DNA from: Cytophagales bacterium
GTDB taxonomy: Bacteria; Bacteroidota; Bacteroidia; Cytophagales; Cyclobacteriaceae
Reading direction: 5' to 3'
Length of the DNA stretch: 64,000 nucleotides
Assembly: GCA_020402945.1 (NCBI GenBank)
Contig: JADBYQ010000024.1
Span: 47,787 to 111,786 of the forward strand
Below are positions 56,065-63,638 of the stretch, one piece after another. The position numbers and the translations under genes are program-made. How positions within the stretch are numbered: the first letter of the stretch is position 1; each line of letters begins with the position of its first letter. The notes below the pieces were generated by a model. That model ran no database searches. It was not told where the DNA came from and saw only the letters and a list, made by a program, of their open reading frames with translations.

Positions 56065-57645
56065 ATGCAAAGAAGTCGAGTGGTAATATATAATCCAACA
56101 CAGTTCAAGTCAATAAGATTGAAAGCGGCATTGTTTTTCACTTTAATATCTGTAAGCTTCGCTGATGCTCAGTATTTTCAATTCTCTCAATACAACTTCA
56201 CCGATCAACGTGTCAATCCTGCAATGATTGGCACATCAAAATACATGTCTGCTTCGTTAGATTCTCGGAATCAAAGGACGGGCGGAGACTTTAATATAAA
56301 CAGCAATATCGTTTCTTTCACACGTCCTCTTTTGAATCGTAGCACTGGTCGAGCATGGTCAGGCATTGGTATCACCATGATGGACGATCGTTCTGGCGGG
56401 ATTTTTAAAACTCAAGAAGCTACCATAAGCTATGCAGTTAATATTCGTCTCAGCCGCTATCGAATTTTGTCTATGGGGTTTAAAGGGCTTTATCAAACAC
56501 GCAGGATAAGTTTTGCTGGATATAATACAGGCTCACAATTTGTACCTGATCGTGGCTTTGACAACTCATTGCCGAATGGAGAATCTGCTGGTGAATTGAC
56601 TAATAGCTTCAGTACGTTCAGTACAGGGCTCTATTGGCAAGAAACAGATCGGCAAGAACATGTAACTGGTTACTGGGGATTTTCCATTTTCGATTTGAAC
56701 AAACCCAATGATTCATTTGCGGGAACCAAGAGTCAACTCTCCCCTTCCCTTGTTTTTACCGGAGGATTTCGGGTTTATCAAAACCGAGAGTTGTCCATCT
56801 TCCCAGAGTTACTTTATACAGGCAATTCGTCAAACCACTTGGTCAATATGGGCGCTCGTTGGCAATATGAAATCAAACCCATGCCAAATCAAAAGAGCGA
56901 TAGAATAGATGTACTTACTAAATATGCTTTCGGGCGATCCGCGATCCTAGGAATTCAACTTCATCGCGAAAATTTTTCACTTGGGATGAGTTACGACTTT
57001 CCTGTATTTAATAATAATCCTTCTAACCTAGGAGCATTTGAATTGGGCGTTGAAATCAGAAAGTTGGTACTGACGCGAGCAGGAAAAGATCGAATCCGCA
57101 GACAAAAAGAAACTGAAAAGATGAAATTGGCCAAAAAATTACCAAATCAAAGACCACCAGCTAAAAAAAACACAACTGATTCGTTGAAGAATTTTACCAA
57201 GAATGAAAAAGTTGAAGCCCAAATCGAAATAGAGAAGTCAGACACCGCTAAATCCAATCCAATTGCTGAAGCTGGCAAGTTAAAGCACGAGCCATTAATT
57301 GTCGAAAAAATCACACTCCATTTTCAGTTTGAATTTAATAGCATTGATTTGGATGACGAGACCGAGAAATTTCTAGATCAACTAAGCGAAACACTAGAAG
57401 AAGATAAAGATCTGAAGGTTAGGGTCGTTGGCCACACCGATAATGTCGGTTCTGAAAAATTCAATCAGAGATTATCAGTTAAAAGAGCCGAGTCGATAAG
57501 GGATTTCTTACTTAAGAATGGGGTCGATAGAGAGAGAATGAATGCTGACGGAAGAGGCATGAGCACCCCATTGGTCGAAAATGAAACTGAAGAGGGCAGG
57601 CGGAAGAACCGTAGAGTAGAGATTTTGCTTTACTATGAGCGCTAA
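56065..57645 (+). CDS. PorP/SprF-type T9SS membrane protein fused to OmpA domain
   Basis: A 526-residue outer-membrane protein. The signal peptide ends near FADAQ (about 36). The PorP/SprF barrel spans about 37-335, opening with FSQYNFTDQRVNPAMIG, the family hallmark. A Lys-rich linker (about 340-405) leads to an OmpA-like peptidoglycan-binding domain (about 410-526: VGHTDNVGSEKFNQRLSVKRA and GRRKNRRVEILL). It follows the CHU_C protein by seven bases. PorP/SprF proteins work with adjacent type B T9SS substrates; the OmpA domain would fix this one to the cell wall. The convergent moaC gene overlaps its last four bases. Confidence 0.92.
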   Translation: MQRSRVVIYNPTQFKSIRLKAALFFTLISVSFADAQYFQFSQYNFTDQRVNPAMIGTSKYMSASLDSRNQRTGGDFNINSNIVSFTRPLLNRSTGRAWSGIGITMMDDRSGGIFKTQEATISYAVNIRLSRYRILSMGFKGLYQTRRISFAGYNTGSQFVPDRGFDNSLPNGESAGELTNSFSTFSTGLYWQETDRQEHVTGYWGFSIFDLNKPNDSFAGTKSQLSPSLVFTGGFRVYQNRELSIFPELLYTGNSSNHLVNMGARWQYEIKPMPNQKSDRIDVLTKYAFGRSAILGIQLHRENFSLGMSYDFPVFNNNPSNLGAFELGVEIRKLVLTRAGKDRIRRQKETEKMKLAKKLPNQRPPAKKNTTDSLKNFTKNEKVEAQIEIEKSDTAKSNPIAEAGKLKHEPLIVEKITLHFQFEFNSIDLDDETEKFLDQLSETLEEDKDLKVRVVGHTDNVGSEKFNQRLSVKRAESIRDFLLKNGVDRERMNADGRGMSTPLVENETEEGRRKNRRVEILLYYER

Positions 57646-58118
57646 TTTCTCCTAAAATCCTTCTTCCCTCCCACCTTTTCCATCAATCGTATGTCCTGGA
57701 CAACGATATCATGTGACAACGCTTTGCACATATCGTACACCGTCAACGCAGCAATTGAAACAGCCGTTAACGCCTCCATTTCCACCCCTGTCTTGCCCGT
57801 CACCTTGGCAACAGAATCTATTATGACCGTTTTTTTTTTAGTTGTTATCACAATCTGAATATCTTCAAGACCTAGTGGATGGCAAAAAGGAATCAATTCA
57901 GAAGTCTTCTTGGCTCCCATCACGCCAGCAATAATGGCTGTTTGAAACACCGGCCCTTTTTTCGTAATCAGTTCGTCACCTTGCAACTGCGACATGATCT
58001 CCTTACCCAAAAAAACAACCGCTTGCGCCTTTGCCATACGATGTGTCACTTTCTTATCAGAAACATCCACCATTTGAGGATTGCCAGATGCGTGGATATG
58101 TGTAAATTTATTCTTCAT
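57642..58118 (-). CDS. moaC: Cyclic pyranopterin monophosphate synthase MoaC
   Basis: A 158-residue MoaC, which with MoaA forms cPMP from GTP. Conserved parts are FTHIHASGNPQMVDVSDK at the start, KGPVFQTAIIAGVMGAKKT, ELIPFCHPLGLE and TGVEMEALTAVSIAALTVYD, with the active-site Lys in the last third. It is convergent with the PorP/SprF gene, overlapping by four bases, and divergent from moeA with 21 bases between them. Confidence 0.96.
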   Translation of the reverse strand: MKNKFTHIHASGNPQMVDVSDKKVTHRMAKAQAVVFLGKEIMSQLQGDELITKKGPVFQTAIIAGVMGAKKTSELIPFCHPLGLEDIQIVITTKKKTVIIDSVAKVTGKTGVEMEALTAVSIAALTVYDMCKALSHDIVVQDIRLMEKVGGKKDFRRN

Positions 58119-58139
58119 CTAGCCTAAAATTACTAAAAC

Positions 58140-59327
58140 ATGGTCAGTGTAGAGGAAGCTACTTCCATAATTCTTTCCAATCTTTTTCAACCGAAAACAA
58201 GCAAGGTCAACCTGAATGAGTGTCTGGACAAAATTTTAGCAGAGCCAATCGTAGCCGATCGCGACTTCCCTCCTTACGATCGCGCCACCATGGACGGCAT
58301 TGCGTTGGCTTTTGATTCACACCAAAAAGGTGTGGCAAATTTTAGAATTGAATCCGTCCAAGCCGCTGGCGAACATCGCAAAAAACTCAAGAGCGATGTT
58401 GCTTGTATAGAGATTATGACAGGCGCTACGTTACCCGAGGGAACGGATACCATCGTACCCTACGAACAAATCGAAATCAAAAACGACCATGCAACCATTA
58501 ACTCTAAACAAGTAGCCAAAGGACAGAACATCCACCTTCAAGGAAGTGACGCAAAAAAAGATCACCTACTCCTAGAAACCGGGACGGTGATCTCTCCAGC
58601 GGAAGTCGCCCTGCTTGCCTCAATTGGGAAAACTTCGGTATCCGTAGTTAGTGCACCCAAGATAGTCATCATTTCTACTGGGAACGAATTAGTCGACATT
58701 GAACAAACGCCAGCACCCCACCAAATAAGAAAGTCGAATAGTTATGCCTTGCAGGCTGCACTTGCTGAATTAGGAATAGACTCAGCACTACTCCACCTGG
58801 CCGATGACCAGGATCAACTAAAAACAGAAATCAAACAAGCACTTCTTGATTTTGACGTACTTCTTTTATCCGGTGGTGTTTCAAAAGGCAAATTCGATTT
58901 CGTGCCGTCCGCATTAGAATCATTGGGCGTTCACAAGCTATTCCATCAAGTAAGTCAAAAGCCTGGCAAGCCGATGTGGGTTGGCAAAGTTGGAAACAAA
59001 TTTGTTTTTGCGTTACCCGGTAATCCTGTCTCTACCTTCCTCTGCTTCCACCGTTATGTGAAGCCCTGGCTTTTACGCAGTATGGGAACAAAGCCCATCA
59101 CATCCAAAGCGATCTTGAGTAAAAGCTTTTCATTTAAAGGAGATCTAACTTATTTTTTGCAAGTAAAATTAGCCAATATAGAGGGTAAGCTAATGGCAGA
59201 GCCTATCGTTGGCGGTGGTTCGGGTGATTTTGTAAACTTAAAAGAAGTAGATGGTTTTTTGGAGTTGCCTTCGAATAAAAGTGAATTCAGTGCAGGGGAA
59301 ACATTTGATTATCTCGCATTTAGGTAA
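58140..59327 (+). CDS. moeA: Molybdopterin molybdenumtransferase MoeA
   Basis: A 395-residue MoeA that inserts molybdate into adenylated molybdopterin. Motifs are DRDFPPYDRATMDGIAL, MTGATLPEGTDTIVPYE, ISTGNELVD, LLSGGVSKGKFDFVP and ALPGNPVSTFLCF. Full length. It is divergent from moaC in the cofactor cluster. No mobA, moaB or mog gene is visible in the window. Confidence 0.96.
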   Translation: MVSVEEATSIILSNLFQPKTSKVNLNECLDKILAEPIVADRDFPPYDRATMDGIALAFDSHQKGVANFRIESVQAAGEHRKKLKSDVACIEIMTGATLPEGTDTIVPYEQIEIKNDHATINSKQVAKGQNIHLQGSDAKKDHLLLETGTVISPAEVALLASIGKTSVSVVSAPKIVIISTGNELVDIEQTPAPHQIRKSNSYALQAALAELGIDSALLHLADDQDQLKTEIKQALLDFDVLLLSGGVSKGKFDFVPSALESLGVHKLFHQVSQKPGKPMWVGKVGNKFVFALPGNPVSTFLCFHRYVKPWLLRSMGTKPITSKAILSKSFSFKGDLTYFLQVKLANIEGKLMAEPIVGGGSGDFVNLKEVDGFLELPSNKSEFSAGETFDYLAFR

Positions 59328-59343
59328 AATTTCGAATAGCGAT

Positions 59344-59351
59344 TACCTTTG
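59344..59351 (+). promoter_or_regulatory. Probable -7 box of the ffh promoter
   Basis: TACCTTTG matches the Bacteroidota -7 consensus TAnnTTTG and lies 23 bases before the ffh start, a normal distance. No good -33 TTG box stands at the usual spacing. Confidence 0.55.
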
Positions 59352-59374
59352 CACCCTAATTTTCCGACAAAACC

Positions 59375-60706
59375 ATGTTCGATAGCTTAAGTCTCAAACT
59401 CGAAAAAGCATTTCAAACCCTTAAAGGCCAGGGCCGAATCACGGAAATCAACGTGGCCAGCACGGTTAAGGACATCCGGAAGGCTTTAATCGATGCTGAC
59501 GTAAATTATAAAGTAGCCAAAGAAGTTACTGACGAAATCAAGCTTAAGGCGCTGGGCCAAAATGTATTAACTGCCGTGTCTCCCGGTCAATTATTGACCA
59601 AGATAACCAACGATGAACTCACGCTACTGATGGGCGGAGCCAGCGAAGACATCAAAATTGAAGGAAACCCAGCCGTTATTTTGATTGCTGGTTTACAAGG
59701 TTCTGGTAAAACTACCTTCTCCGGAAAATTAGCCAGCTATTTAAAACGGCAAGGACGTGAAGTATTGTTAACCGCTTGCGACATCTATCGTCCGGCTGCC
59801 ATTGACCAACTGAAAGTACTAGGTCAACAAATTGGAGTGGAGGTCTATGCGGAGCCAGAAAACAAAGACGCAGTTAAGATCGCAAAGGCGGCTATCGAGC
59901 ATGCTAAGAAAAATAATTTTAGAGTAGTCATTGTCGATACAGCCGGACGCCTGGCAGTAGATGAAGAAATGATGAATGAGATCGCCAAGTTGAAGGAGAC
60001 GCTCAAACCATCCGAAACACTATTTGTAGTGGATGCCATGACAGGGCAGGATGCCGTCAATACAGCCAAGGCTTTTAATGACCGATTGAATTTTGATGGC
60101 GTGGTGCTGACAAAATTGGATGGTGATACACGTGGTGGGGCTGCTTTGTCCATTAGACGCGTGGTTGAAAAGCCGATCAAGTTTGTGGGTTCAGGTGAAA
60201 AGATGGAAGCCTTAGATCGTTTCTATCCCGACCGGATGGCCGGGCGTATTTTAGGAATGGGCGATGTGGTGAGTTTGGTTGAAAAAGCACAGCAATCTTT
60301 TACGGAAGAAGAAGCACGCTTGCTGAACGCCAAAATGCGCAAGAACCAATTTGACTTCAATGACTTTTTGAAGCAATTGGAACAAATCAAAAAGATGGGC
60401 AATATGAAAGACATGCTGGGTATGATACCTGGCATGGGCAAAGCCATGAAAGATGTAGACATCAACGATGACTCTTTCAAACCGGTAGAAGCCATCATCC
60501 GCTCCATGACATTGGACGAACGTGAGAATCCGGAAAAACTAAACCCTAGCAGAAAAAATCGTATTGCCAAAGGCAGCGGAACGTCCATTCAGCAAGTGAA
60601 TCAGTTGCTTAAGCAGTTTGAAGACATGCGCAAAATGATGAAGATGATGAACAAAATGGGTGGCGGCAAACGAGCCTTAAGCGCATTAAATCCTTTCGGC
60701 AAATAA
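59375..60706 (+). CDS. ffh: Signal recognition particle protein Ffh
   Basis: A 443-residue SRP GTPase that targets nascent membrane proteins to FtsY and SecYEG. The N domain (about 1-90) precedes the G domain with P-loop GLQGSGKTTFSGKL, DTAGR, TKLDGDTRGGAAL and GSGEKMEAL. The Met-rich M domain (about 310-443) ends in MMKMMNKMGGGKRAL. Full length. It is a single housekeeping gene separating the cofactor cluster from the redox cluster. Confidence 0.98.
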   Translation: MFDSLSLKLEKAFQTLKGQGRITEINVASTVKDIRKALIDADVNYKVAKEVTDEIKLKALGQNVLTAVSPGQLLTKITNDELTLLMGGASEDIKIEGNPAVILIAGLQGSGKTTFSGKLASYLKRQGREVLLTACDIYRPAAIDQLKVLGQQIGVEVYAEPENKDAVKIAKAAIEHAKKNNFRVVIVDTAGRLAVDEEMMNEIAKLKETLKPSETLFVVDAMTGQDAVNTAKAFNDRLNFDGVVLTKLDGDTRGGAALSIRRVVEKPIKFVGSGEKMEALDRFYPDRMAGRILGMGDVVSLVEKAQQSFTEEEARLLNAKMRKNQFDFNDFLKQLEQIKKMGNMKDMLGMIPGMGKAMKDVDINDDSFKPVEAIIRSMTLDERENPEKLNPSRKNRIAKGSGTSIQQVNQLLKQFEDMRKMMKMMNKMGGGKRALSALNPFGK

Positions 60707-60749
60707 TAAATAAAACGTACTCTACTTTTTTCAGCCTTAAACTATTCTT

Positions 60750-61292
60750 ATGAAACTAACTGCTCGTAATACCCACCGCGACATTGCTTACTTCTACGTT
60801 GGTTTGATCATATCTTTTTCTCTTTCAGGAATTTTTTTGAATCATCGCCAATCGTGGAATCCAAAACGGTATACCTATGAATCAAAAGATATTTCTGTAG
60901 CCCAAGTGAACAAAGATTCAATCAATGACAACTTCATCAAAATGTTTACGTCCGAACAAGGCATCGAAGATGAGTTACGTAGGTTTTCTGTCGATGGAGA
61001 AAAACTAAAAATATCTTATGTTAACCATGATGTAACGATTGATCTTTCCACGAGAAATGGTAAAATAGAAAGTTATCGCACTACTCCTGTTCTGGGACAA
61101 ATGACTAAACTTCACCTAGACACTAGCAAATGGTGGATTTATTACTCGGATGTTTTTGGAGTGGCAATGTTAGTCATCGCTTTCACCGGAATGTTTATTC
61201 AAGAAGGCAGCAACAGCTTTCGCTCCCGAGGCTGGAAGCTGGCATTAATAGGAATTATTTTTCCATTAATATTTCTCTTTTTGCTGACATAA
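60750..61292 (+). CDS. PepSY-associated-type membrane protein
   Basis: A 180-residue protein with three hydrophobic segments: about 11-30 (YFYVGLIISFSLSGIFLNH), 131-150 and 160-178. The middle region, with YVNHDVTIDLSTRNGKIE, is PepSY-like, and the N-terminal histidine-containing helix (R-DIAYFYVGL...LNHRQSW) is typical of PepSY-TM proteins of Bacteroidota, a group often linked with iron or heme reduction. It ends three bases before the Crp/Fnr gene, so the two are likely co-transcribed. Confidence 0.82.
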   Translation: MKLTARNTHRDIAYFYVGLIISFSLSGIFLNHRQSWNPKRYTYESKDISVAQVNKDSINDNFIKMFTSEQGIEDELRRFSVDGEKLKISYVNHDVTIDLSTRNGKIESYRTTPVLGQMTKLHLDTSKWWIYYSDVFGVAMLVIAFTGMFIQEGSNSFRSRGWKLALIGIIFPLIFLFLLT

Positions 61293-61295
61293 GAC

Positions 61296-61904
61296 ATGCA
61301 ATCCAGTTCTCCTTTTCACACGCTGTTAAAAGACGAGGTAGCATCCTTTAGCGAATTACGAAAATTCAAAGCCGATTCAGTCATCCTGCAGGAAGACACT
61401 TACATCAAATCGATTCCATTAGTTGTAAGCGGAAGTCTGAAGGTAGTGAGAACCGATGCCAACGGACATGAAATTTTGTTGTATTACATCACGGCAGGCG
61501 AAAGTTGTATCATGTCTTTCCTGGGTGGCATTCACGATGAGACAAGCAAGATAAAAGCAATTGTTGAAGAAGATGCTGAGATCTTATTGATCCCGGTTGA
61601 TAAAGCGAGTGAGTGGGTGAAGAAATTTCCTGAATGGTCGGACTTCATTTTTAAGCTTTACCATAAACGCTTTGAAGAGTTACTTTCCGTTGTAAACGCG
61701 ATCGCTTTCCAAAAACTCGATGTCAGACTGCTTCATTTATTAAAGCAAAAATCAGAACTAGCCAATTCTAAGGAAATCAAAGTTACCCATCAACAATTGG
61801 CCGAAGAACTGGGAACGGCACGCGAAGTGGTTTCCCGGGTGGCCAAACAGATGGAAAATGAGGGTCTTATCCATCTATCCCGAAATAAAATTACGCTTAT
61901 GTGA
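61296..61904 (+). CDS. Crp/Fnr family transcriptional regulator
   Basis: A 202-residue regulator with an N-terminal cyclic-nucleotide-binding-type beta-roll (about 15-125) and a C-terminal winged HTH (about 150-200; THQQLAEELGTAREVVSRVAKQMENEG is the reading helix region). It lacks the N-terminal Cys cluster of Fnr and a clear cAMP-binding set; one Cys (in GESCIMSF) sits in the sensor domain. A CRP-type palindrome overlaps its own stop codon, ahead of the DUF2892-DUF6132-rhodanese-OsmC-Trx genes, so those are probable targets. A redox or reactive-sulfur signal is inferred from the gene content. Confidence 0.92.
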   Translation: MQSSSPFHTLLKDEVASFSELRKFKADSVILQEDTYIKSIPLVVSGSLKVVRTDANGHEILLYYITAGESCIMSFLGGIHDETSKIKAIVEEDAEILLIPVDKASEWVKKFPEWSDFIFKLYHKRFEELLSVVNAIAFQKLDVRLLHLLKQKSELANSKEIKVTHQQLAEELGTAREVVSRVAKQMENEGLIHLSRNKITLM

Positions 61905-61915
61905 CGTTCGTCACC
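61900..61915. promoter_or_regulatory. CRP-type operator before the redox/sulfur gene set
   Basis: TGTGA, six bases, TCACC: nine of ten matches to the CRP consensus TGTGA-N6-TCACA. The inner GTGACG and CGTCAC arms are perfect inverted copies. Centred about 43 bases before the predicted transcription start of the next gene, it suits class II activation by the Crp/Fnr protein encoded just upstream. Confidence 0.7.
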
Positions 61916-61936
61916 AACTCCAAGATATGTAAGCGG

Positions 61937-61944
61937 TAGTTTTG
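61937..61944 (+). promoter_or_regulatory. Probable -7 box of the redox/sulfur operon
   Basis: TAGTTTTG fits TAnnTTTG exactly and is 22 bases before the ATG at 61967. No -33 TTG stands at normal spacing; an upstream activator site at 61900-61915 could replace it. Confidence 0.6.
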
Positions 61945-61966
61945 AATCATAATCAAACTATCTCTT

Positions 61967-62185
61967 ATGAAAAAAAATATGGGTTCTGCCGATAGAGTCA
62001 TCCGGGTGATGCTTGCGGCACTTGTTGCTGTTCTTTATTTTACGAATGTCATTTCAGGTACTACAGCAATCATCTTAGCAGTATTGGCTATTGTTTTTGT
62101 TGCCACTAGTTTAATGAGCTTCTGCCCTCTTTATCTTCCATTTGGATTAAGTACTCTTCGCAAGAAAATGAATGCAAAAGGGTAA
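61967..62185 (+). CDS. DUF2892 (YgaP-like transmembrane) protein
   Basis: A 72-residue membrane protein of the DUF2892/YgaP transmembrane type. The N-terminus (MKKNMGSADRVIRVMLA) is the usual entry, followed by two helices (about 15-33, 36-55) and the conserved SFCPLYLPFGLST near the end. In other bacteria this domain is fused or adjacent to rhodanese; here the rhodanese gene is two genes downstream. It overlaps the next gene by 14 bases. Confidence 0.88.
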   Translation: MKKNMGSADRVIRVMLAALVAVLYFTNVISGTTAIILAVLAIVFVATSLMSFCPLYLPFGLSTLRKKMNAKG

Positions 62186-62387
62186 GCAGTATTCGCTAAT
62201 CCTAATTGGCGCTATAGTGGGCATGTTAGCAGGCTTTCTATATTGGAAAGAAATAGGCTGTATAATTGGAACTTGTCCGATCACGTCCAATCCGGTTCAT
62301 TCATCGCTGTACGGAGCCCTAATGGGCGGATTATTTTTCAGTCTGTTTTATAAAACCAAGAAAGCGAACTCAAACGATCAATTTTAA
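62172..62387 (+). CDS. DUF6132-like small membrane protein
   Basis: A 71-residue protein with two hydrophobic helices (about 7-25, 45-62) around a Cys-containing loop (KEIGCIIGTCPITSNP) that matches the DUF6132 pattern as I recall it. The two Cys could be redox-active or bind metal. It starts within the end of the DUF2892 gene, giving translational coupling. Confidence 0.8.
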   Translation: MQKGKQYSLILIGAIVGMLAGFLYWKEIGCIIGTCPITSNPVHSSLYGALMGGLFFSLFYKTKKANSNDQF

Positions 62388-62419
62388 TAAATTATTTAAC
62401 TACTCAAACCGCATTATCT

Positions 62420-62731
62420 ATGTTACAATCTGTTTTAAACTTAGTAGGCCTTGGCCCGAGTGTTGATTTTAAAAAACTAAAGAATGAAGGAGCTATAATA
62501 TTAGACGTCCGCAGCAAAGGCGAATATGCACAAGGTCACATCAAAGGTTCTATTAATATTGCAGTCGACCACCTTGCTAATAATCTCTCCAAAATTTCAA
62601 AGAATAAAGTCATCATCACCTGCTGCGCATCTGGCGGAAGAAGTGGAATGGCAAAGCGAATACTGGAATCCAATGGCTATACCGAAGTCCATAATGGGGG
62701 TGGCTGGGCTTCCCTTCAATCAAAAATTTAA
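62420..62731 (+). CDS. Single-domain rhodanese
   Basis: A 103-residue rhodanese. AIILDVRSKGEYAQGHIKGSINI is the usual first half; the active-site loop reads ITCCASGGRSGMAKRIL, with the catalytic Cys in CASGGRS. It transfers sulfane sulfur between thiols. Between the DUF6132-like gene and osmC (three bases away). Confidence 0.93.
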   Translation: MLQSVLNLVGLGPSVDFKKLKNEGAIILDVRSKGEYAQGHIKGSINIAVDHLANNLSKISKNKVIITCCASGGRSGMAKRILESNGYTEVHNGGGWASLQSKI

Positions 62732-62734
62732 AAT

Positions 62735-63190
62735 ATGGAGCCCCATTTTTATAATGTTCAAATTCAATGGAGCAATGATCGAAAAGGGGTAATGTGCTCA
62801 CCCGAGTTATCAAACGCTTCTGATCAAAAAAATGGCTGTATTGAAGTGGCTACCCCACCTGAATTTCCTAAAGGCATTCCTGGTATTTGGTCACCAGAAC
62901 ATCTATTTACCGCAGCAGTGAGTAGTTGTTTGATGACTACCTTTTTGTCAATTGCTGAGAATTCAAAGCTGGAGTTCTCCTCTTTTCAATGCAATTCAAA
63001 AGGGAAACTAGATCAGGTAGAGGGCAAGTTTCTCATGACTGAAGTCATTCTAGAACCCACAGTGACGATTGGCCATGAAAAAGACAGAGAGCGTACAGAA
63101 AGAGTACTAGCAAAAGCAGAAGCAGCCTGCCTCATTTCTAATTCGATAAAATCTAAAGTAACTATGCTCCCTAAGATTTTAGTAGTTTAG
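62735..63190 (+). CDS. OsmC family protein
   Basis: A 151-residue OsmC/Ohr-fold protein. The first conserved Cys is in SSCLMTTFLSIAEN and the second in AEAACLISNSIKSKV; together they can form the peroxidatic pair. FTAAVSSC follows the typical PEHLFTAAV motif. It probably reduces organic peroxides or related substrates, recycled by thioredoxin, whose gene follows 16 bases later. Confidence 0.92.
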   Translation: MEPHFYNVQIQWSNDRKGVMCSPELSNASDQKNGCIEVATPPEFPKGIPGIWSPEHLFTAAVSSCLMTTFLSIAENSKLEFSSFQCNSKGKLDQVEGKFLMTEVILEPTVTIGHEKDRERTERVLAKAEAACLISNSIKSKVTMLPKILVV

Positions 63191-63206
63191 CATTCGATTC
63201 TACTTT

Positions 63207-63509
63207 ATGGCAAAGTCAAATTTTTCTGAGTTAATAAAAGGACAAATTCCCACGTTGATTGATTTTTCGGCAGAATGGTGTGGGCCGTGTAAAATGATGA
63301 AACCTATTCTGGACCAAGTGAAAGCCACCATGGGTGATCAGGTACGAGTTATCAAAATAGACGTGGATAAGAATCCCTCCATCGCTTCGTCTTACCAAGT
63401 ACGGGGCGTTCCAACGTTGATTCTTTTTAAGACGGGCGAAATAAAATGGCGGCAATCTGGTGTAGTGCCCACCGAAAATCTGACAAAAATTATTAGAGAA
63501 CACCTGTAG
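63207..63509 (+). CDS. trxA: Thioredoxin
   Basis: A 100-residue thioredoxin with active site AEWCGPCKMMKPIL and the cis-Pro segment RGVPTLILFK. No signal peptide, so cytoplasmic. It is the last gene of the Crp/Fnr-linked set and could reduce the OsmC and rhodanese proteins. The 129 bases beyond hold a T run but no clear hairpin before the insertion sequence. Confidence 0.96.
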   Translation: MAKSNFSELIKGQIPTLIDFSAEWCGPCKMMKPILDQVKATMGDQVRVIKIDVDKNPSIASSYQVRGVPTLILFKTGEIKWRQSGVVPTENLTKIIREHL

Positions 63510-63584
63510 GGAGAAAAGAAGGGAACGAAATGTCGCCTTTTTTTTTGCTTTACGATTATGAATTACAGGTACAGGCGTTTAGTC

Positions 63585-63612
63585 ATCCCAAAATAATTGT
63601 ACTTTTTGGGAT
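63585..63612. repeat. 9-bp inverted repeat in the insertion-sequence leader
   Basis: ATCCCAAAA and TTTTGGGAT form a perfect 9-bp stem with a 10-base loop, 26 bases before the GTG start of the transposase. It may be part of the element's left end or a leader hairpin limiting transposase expression. The true end of the element was not located. Confidence 0.55.
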
Positions 63613-63638
63613 TGGAGAATAGAGCGACTTTTGTAGGT

